Shown one piece after another: positions 12,245 to 15,199 of a DNA stretch of 15,199 bases (within the stretch, counting starts at the first letter, position 1; every line of letters begins with the position of its first letter). Source of the stretch: Bacteroidales bacterium (GTDB taxonomy: Bacteria > Bacteroidota > Bacteroidia > Bacteroidales > UBA10428); contig JAFGOZ010000658.1 in NCBI GenBank assembly GCA_016926235.1, positions 1 to 15,199 of the forward strand, read 5' to 3'. The translations under genes were made by a program, and so were the position numbers. The notes under the pieces are model-generated. The model searched no databases. It was not told where the DNA came from and saw only the letters and a list, made by a program, of their open reading frames with translations.

Positions 12245-12335
12245 TTAACCGCAAAGTACGCAGAGATATTTCACAGAGGGCGCGGAGGTTTTTCCTTTGT
12301 GTCCTTTGCGCCACCTCTGTGTCCTCTGCGGTTAA
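12245..12335. repeat. Imperfect inverted repeat with TTAACCGCA ends and CGCAGAG units
   Basis: The ends TTAACCGCA and TGCGGTTAA are perfect inverted repeats. Inside, both halves carry repeated CGCAGAG / CACAGAG / CGCGGAG motifs and their complements (CTCTGTG, CTCTGCG), so the 91 bases can fold into a long imperfect hairpin. It lies between two minus-strand genes. As I recall, similar CGCAGAG-rich repeats are scattered through many environmental genomes; this was not checked. Confidence 0.75.
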
Positions 12336-12365
12336 TCACACTCACACCCCTTCACCCACTCGCAA

Positions 12366-12393
12366 CGTCAATCGTCATTCGTCCACCGTCAAT
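12366..12393. repeat. Degenerate CGTCNNN heptamer repeat, copy 3
   Basis: Four units: CGTCAAT, CGTCATT, CGTCCAC, CGTCAAT. It sits directly next to the pectate lyase terminator, on its downstream side. Confidence 0.75.
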
Positions 12394-12394
12394 C

Positions 12395-12426
12395 AAAAAA
12401 AACGGGCAGAAATCGCTTCCTACCCG
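12395..12426 (-). terminator. Rho-independent terminator of the pectate lyase gene
   Basis: On the minus strand CGGGTAG and CTGCCCG form a 7-base stem (one G.T pair) around a 10-base loop, followed by eight T. It lies 35 bases after the pectate lyase stop codon, so the acetylesterase is probably transcribed separately or by read-through. Confidence 0.75.
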
Positions 12427-12460
12427 CTCTAGCAACCAATTCGTTTTAGGAATCCCTGAT

Positions 12461-14917
12461 TTATCGTATAATTATTCTACTTACGGCATGTTGTGAACCG
12501 GTTGTCAGTTCTATGATATATATTCCAGGTATGAGATCGCCTTTATTGAATGTAAAGGTATTAACACCCTGATTAAACTGATCTTTCGTAAGTACAGAGG
12601 ATTTTTTTCCGATAATGTCTGTAATTGCAATGGAAACCCTTTCAGTCTTATAAAGTGTAAACTGTATATTGGCCTCATTTGCTACAGGATTAGGATAAAC
12701 ATGTAAATACAGATTATTTGCTGCTGTTTCAACAATCCCGGTTGACAATGTTGTGGCAGAAGCCTCGTTGGAATAGTTGGAGGATGTAGTACCACTATAA
12801 GCTCTTACGCGATAGGTATATGTTGTACCGGCAGTTAATTCCATATTGGAGTAGCTGGTCACGTTGCTTCCGACTGTGGCAATTTCTGAGTAACTTCCAC
12901 CTCCGGTTTTTGCTTCAATCTTAAATCCATCTTCGGTAAGGCTGTTATCCGTCCATGAAATATTGATTTGAGAATCGGAAACAGCTATTGCAGTAAGCGC
13001 AGTAGGCGCTTCAAGCGCTACAGGTATAGTTTCGCAGTTACCGATAGCCAATGATGCAGTAGATGCTACAGCACGGATCTGGTCAAGGTTTGGACCACCT
13101 TCACCGGTAAGTGCTTCTAAACGCAACCTGTTGTTTCCTGCGGTTAACGATATACTTACAGTCGTTGAATCCCATGTAGTCCAGGCTCCGGTAGGATTAA
13201 ATGAGATACTGGCTATGGCTTCTGATCCGTTTACATATAATTTCATTGCCCTGTCGCCACTGCCTCCGTGGGCAAAGCGAATGGTTATATCGCTTGTTAT
13301 TGCTGTCAGTGCATCAACAGACCATTCAATATCAGAACCTGTAGTGTTTTCCAGATCAACAAAACCACTACCCAGATATCCGGTATGCTCGGTTTGTATC
13401 GATCCGTTAAATTCACATGCATCTTCAGCCTGAACAATAATGGTTGCAGCAGGATTACGCATGAAATTCGCCATAATCGTTTTATGTTCATCCATAGCAA
13501 TAGCCAATGGATTTACATCACTTATGGTATCACCACTCCAGCCAATAAACTGGCAGTTAGCATCGGGCACGGGTGTGAGGGTAACCACTGTTCCGCTGTC
13601 ATACATGGCTTCATCGGGACTTTTTGTAACAGATCCAGGGCCGGATGTTATAACCGTCAATATCTTTTTATCCGTTGTAAAGAGTGCATTTATGTTTTTG
13701 TTAGCATCCATTGTAATGCTGACAGGGTTTACTGTACTGGTTGTATCACCGCTCCAGCCTGCAAATTCCCAGTCGGTAGCTGGAACAGCAGTAAGTGTAA
13801 CTACATCGGCACTATCGTATAAGGTTTTATCAGGGTCTTTGGTTATGCTTCCCTGGCCTGATTTATTCAGGGACAGCGTATATACCGGATCTCCTCCCAA
13901 ATCAAGTTTGCCAACCCCCGCATAAGCCATTACCAAAGCCGGTATCGCGTCTGCATCATGAAGCAGATCATTGTAATCGTAGGGTATGCTTGGAGTACAT
14001 GAAGGCAGGACGTGGGTGTCATCGTCAAAAAACCATGTGCAGTTATCCAGGATATTTCCTACAGTATCACCTCCTCCAAGAGTTGAGCTGTACGCAGATA
14101 CCCATGGATCCTGTGTGTTTTTAAAGTAGTTGTTTTCTATAAGCACACAGGCGCCAATACGAGAATTTATAGCTGTAGATGCTATACTGTCATAATAATT
14201 ATTGAAAAAGTGGCCTGTACCGCCTCTGAATAAAGGTATTCTGGAATTACAGTTTCTGAAAAAGTTATGATGCGCAGTTAACTTACGGTCGTAGGTATCA
14301 CTTTCAGAACTACCACAAAGCATTGTTTTCCAACTGTCGTGCAGGTAATTCCACGAGTAGGTGAGATACTCGGCTTCATCTTTTGCATCCAGCAAGCCAT
14401 CATAGTAATCTTTTTCCACATTCTGGTACTCATTATATAATTCACAATGGTCAATCCATATATGGTCTGCAGGGCCTTCAATGCTTATGCAGTCTTTATC
14501 ACCTATGAGTACGTGATGTACTTTGATGTTTCGGATGATAATATTGCTGGCACGGGTAATTTTTATGCCAATACCGTTAAAATCACCACTGGTTCCCACA
14601 CCTATTATGCTTATGTCATCCACATCTTTAATATCGATTTTTGTATACGACCCTGAATTTGCAGGGGTTATGGTCCCATTGATGTATATAGTCAATGGTC
14701 CAGCCTCTTTATTTTTTATTGTTTCGTATAGAGTAACACCATCTGAAATGGTTACCGGATCAGGATCACCCTGCCCGCCTGTTGTTCCTCCAGCTTCAGT
14801 AGCAAACCCTGCGAGCCTGAACATAGCTGCCTCCTGGCCCTGCAGGCATGGATACGCAAATAAAATAGTCCAAAAGAATAAGGCTGTACTGAGTTTAATT
14901 AATCGTTTTGAAGTCAT
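12461..14917 (-). CDS. Secreted modular pectate lyase (PL1 type) with T9SS sorting domain
   Basis: 818 residues. Residues 1-28: signal peptide (LSTALFFWTILFAYPCLQG). About 35-335: PL1 parallel beta-helix, with HIWIDHCEL (152-160), Asp173 and Asp177 at the calcium site, TYSWNYLHDSWKTMLCG with Lys197, and SRIPLFRGG with Arg226 (catalytic base position) and Arg231, then HFFNNYY. It would cleave polygalacturonate by calcium-dependent beta-elimination. About 346-413 and 418-485: two InlB-B-like repeats (EFAGWSGDT, QFIGWSGDT). About 494-617: CBM6/CBM35-like carbohydrate-binding module (IIVQAEDACEFNG ... GPNLDQIRA). About 635-723: fibronectin type III. About 736-818: T9SS type A sorting domain (LHVYPNPVANEANIQF ... 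GIYIIELTTG). It is thus exported to the surface or medium. Own promoter at 15023-15052 and terminator. Confidence 0.9.
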   Translation of the reverse strand: MTSKRLIKLSTALFFWTILFAYPCLQGQEAAMFRLAGFATEAGGTTGGQGDPDPVTISDGVTLYETIKNKEAGPLTIYINGTITPANSGSYTKIDIKDVDDISIIGVGTSGDFNGIGIKITRASNIIIRNIKVHHVLIGDKDCISIEGPADHIWIDHCELYNEYQNVEKDYYDGLLDAKDEAEYLTYSWNYLHDSWKTMLCGSSESDTYDRKLTAHHNFFRNCNSRIPLFRGGTGHFFNNYYDSIASTAINSRIGACVLIENNYFKNTQDPWVSAYSSTLGGGDTVGNILDNCTWFFDDDTHVLPSCTPSIPYDYNDLLHDADAIPALVMAYAGVGKLDLGGDPVYTLSLNKSGQGSITKDPDKTLYDSADVVTLTAVPATDWEFAGWSGDTTSTVNPVSITMDANKNINALFTTDKKILTVITSGPGSVTKSPDEAMYDSGTVVTLTPVPDANCQFIGWSGDTISDVNPLAIAMDEHKTIMANFMRNPAATIIVQAEDACEFNGSIQTEHTGYLGSGFVDLENTTGSDIEWSVDALTAITSDITIRFAHGGSGDRAMKLYVNGSEAIASISFNPTGAWTTWDSTTVSISLTAGNNRLRLEALTGEGGPNLDQIRAVASTASLAIGNCETIPVALEAPTALTAIAVSDSQINISWTDNSLTEDGFKIEAKTGGGSYSEIATVGSNVTSYSNMELTAGTTYTYRVRAYSGTTSSNYSNEASATTLSTGIVETAANNLYLHVYPNPVANEANIQFTLYKTERVSIAITDIIGKKSSVLTKDQFNQGVNTFTFNKGDLIPGIYIIELTTGSQHAVSRIIIR

Positions 14918-15022
14918 TTGTTAGTAGTTTTTGATCGGTTTATATATTGAAAAACCTGCATTCAGCAAAGGTTTGAATTGCATACTTGTGGTTGGGGAAA
15001 AGTAGCTTTTCAATATGGAGCA

Positions 15023-15052
15023 CAAAGATAGTTATCTGTATGGGAATACAAA
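15023..15052 (-). promoter_or_regulatory. Bacteroidota-type promoter of the pectate lyase gene
   Basis: On the minus strand TTTG (15052-15049) is followed after 18 bases by TATCTTTG (15030-15023), a full match to TAnnTTTG. Transcription would start near 15016, giving a leader of about 100 bases before the ATG, long enough to hold regulatory structure. The rest of the sequence to 15199 shows no feature I can support. Confidence 0.65.
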
Positions 15053-15199
15053 ATTTTTTAAGAAATTTTAGGAGACAAGAATCAATGTCGTTTAATTAAG
15101 AAATAGACCTGAAGGGTAGGGTGTTCAAACCCATATATTTTTTTCTATGCAGCATTTAACACCTTCCTTCTTTTAACTGCAAGATTTTCAGTTAGTTTA

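Noticed and set aside
13268..13925. Plus-strand frames of 184 and 161 codons opposite the pectate lyase
   Set aside because: Antisense shadows of a clearly coding frame with recognisable domains; no motif of their own.
15145..15199. Possible minus-strand gene tail (KLTENLAVKRRKVLNAA, stop at 15145-15147)
   Set aside because: Seventeen residues at the window edge, no family recognisable; it may be real but cannot be supported.

Overview
The window looks like the chromosome of a Bacteroidota bacterium, probably a polysaccharide-degrading member of the Bacteroidales/Marinilabiliales type (lineage is inference). The evidence is a C-terminal type IX secretion (T9SS) sorting domain, a Fibrobacter-type 'major paralogous' domain protein, a SPOR-domain secreted protein, few Shine-Dalgarno sequences, and promoters of the Bacteroidota form TTTG-N~19-TAnnTTTG. 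No rRNA, tRNA or CRISPR array was seen.

Left part (1-3893): a possible gene tail at the very edge, then a monocistronic isopropylmalate/isocitrate dehydrogenase-family gene with its own promoter and terminator, a secreted SPOR-domain protein, a probable surface lipoprotein with PKD and FISUMP domains preceded by three stacked microsatellites, and a short secreted-protein gene cut off by a repeat element.

Middle part (about 3894-10628): the unusual region. Six toxin-antitoxin (TA) modules, all on the + strand, alternate strictly with seven units made from REP-associated tyrosine transposases (RAYT, Y1/HUH type) or their remnants. Order: RAYT-1 remnant | DUF433/DUF5615 | mixed RAYT-1/RAYT-2 remnant | antitoxin/PIN | truncated RAYT-1 | antitoxin/RelE | complete RAYT-2 plus a RAYT-1 fragment | antitoxin/PIN | RAYT-1 remnant | HicB/HicA | RAYT-2 remnant | HicA/HicB | RAYT-1 remnant. 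Two RAYT families are present, each with its own hairpin repeats. Three of the six toxin genes (DUF5615, the second PIN, the second HicA) carry frameshifts or in-frame stops that a naive ORF scan misses, while all six antitoxin frames are open. RAYT-2 is the only apparently complete transposase and is bracketed by paired hairpins in opposite orientation.

Right part (10629-15199): two minus-strand genes for pectin breakdown, a large secreted modular PL1-type pectate lyase with a T9SS tail and, downstream, a CE12-like rhamnogalacturonan acetylesterase lipoprotein. Together they would cut and deacetylate pectin. They are separated by a terminator, a degenerate heptamer repeat and a large imperfect inverted repeat. 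The same CGTCNNN heptamer repeat occurs in three intergenic places in the window.

All assignments come from reading the sequence and from remembered family motifs; no database search was run.
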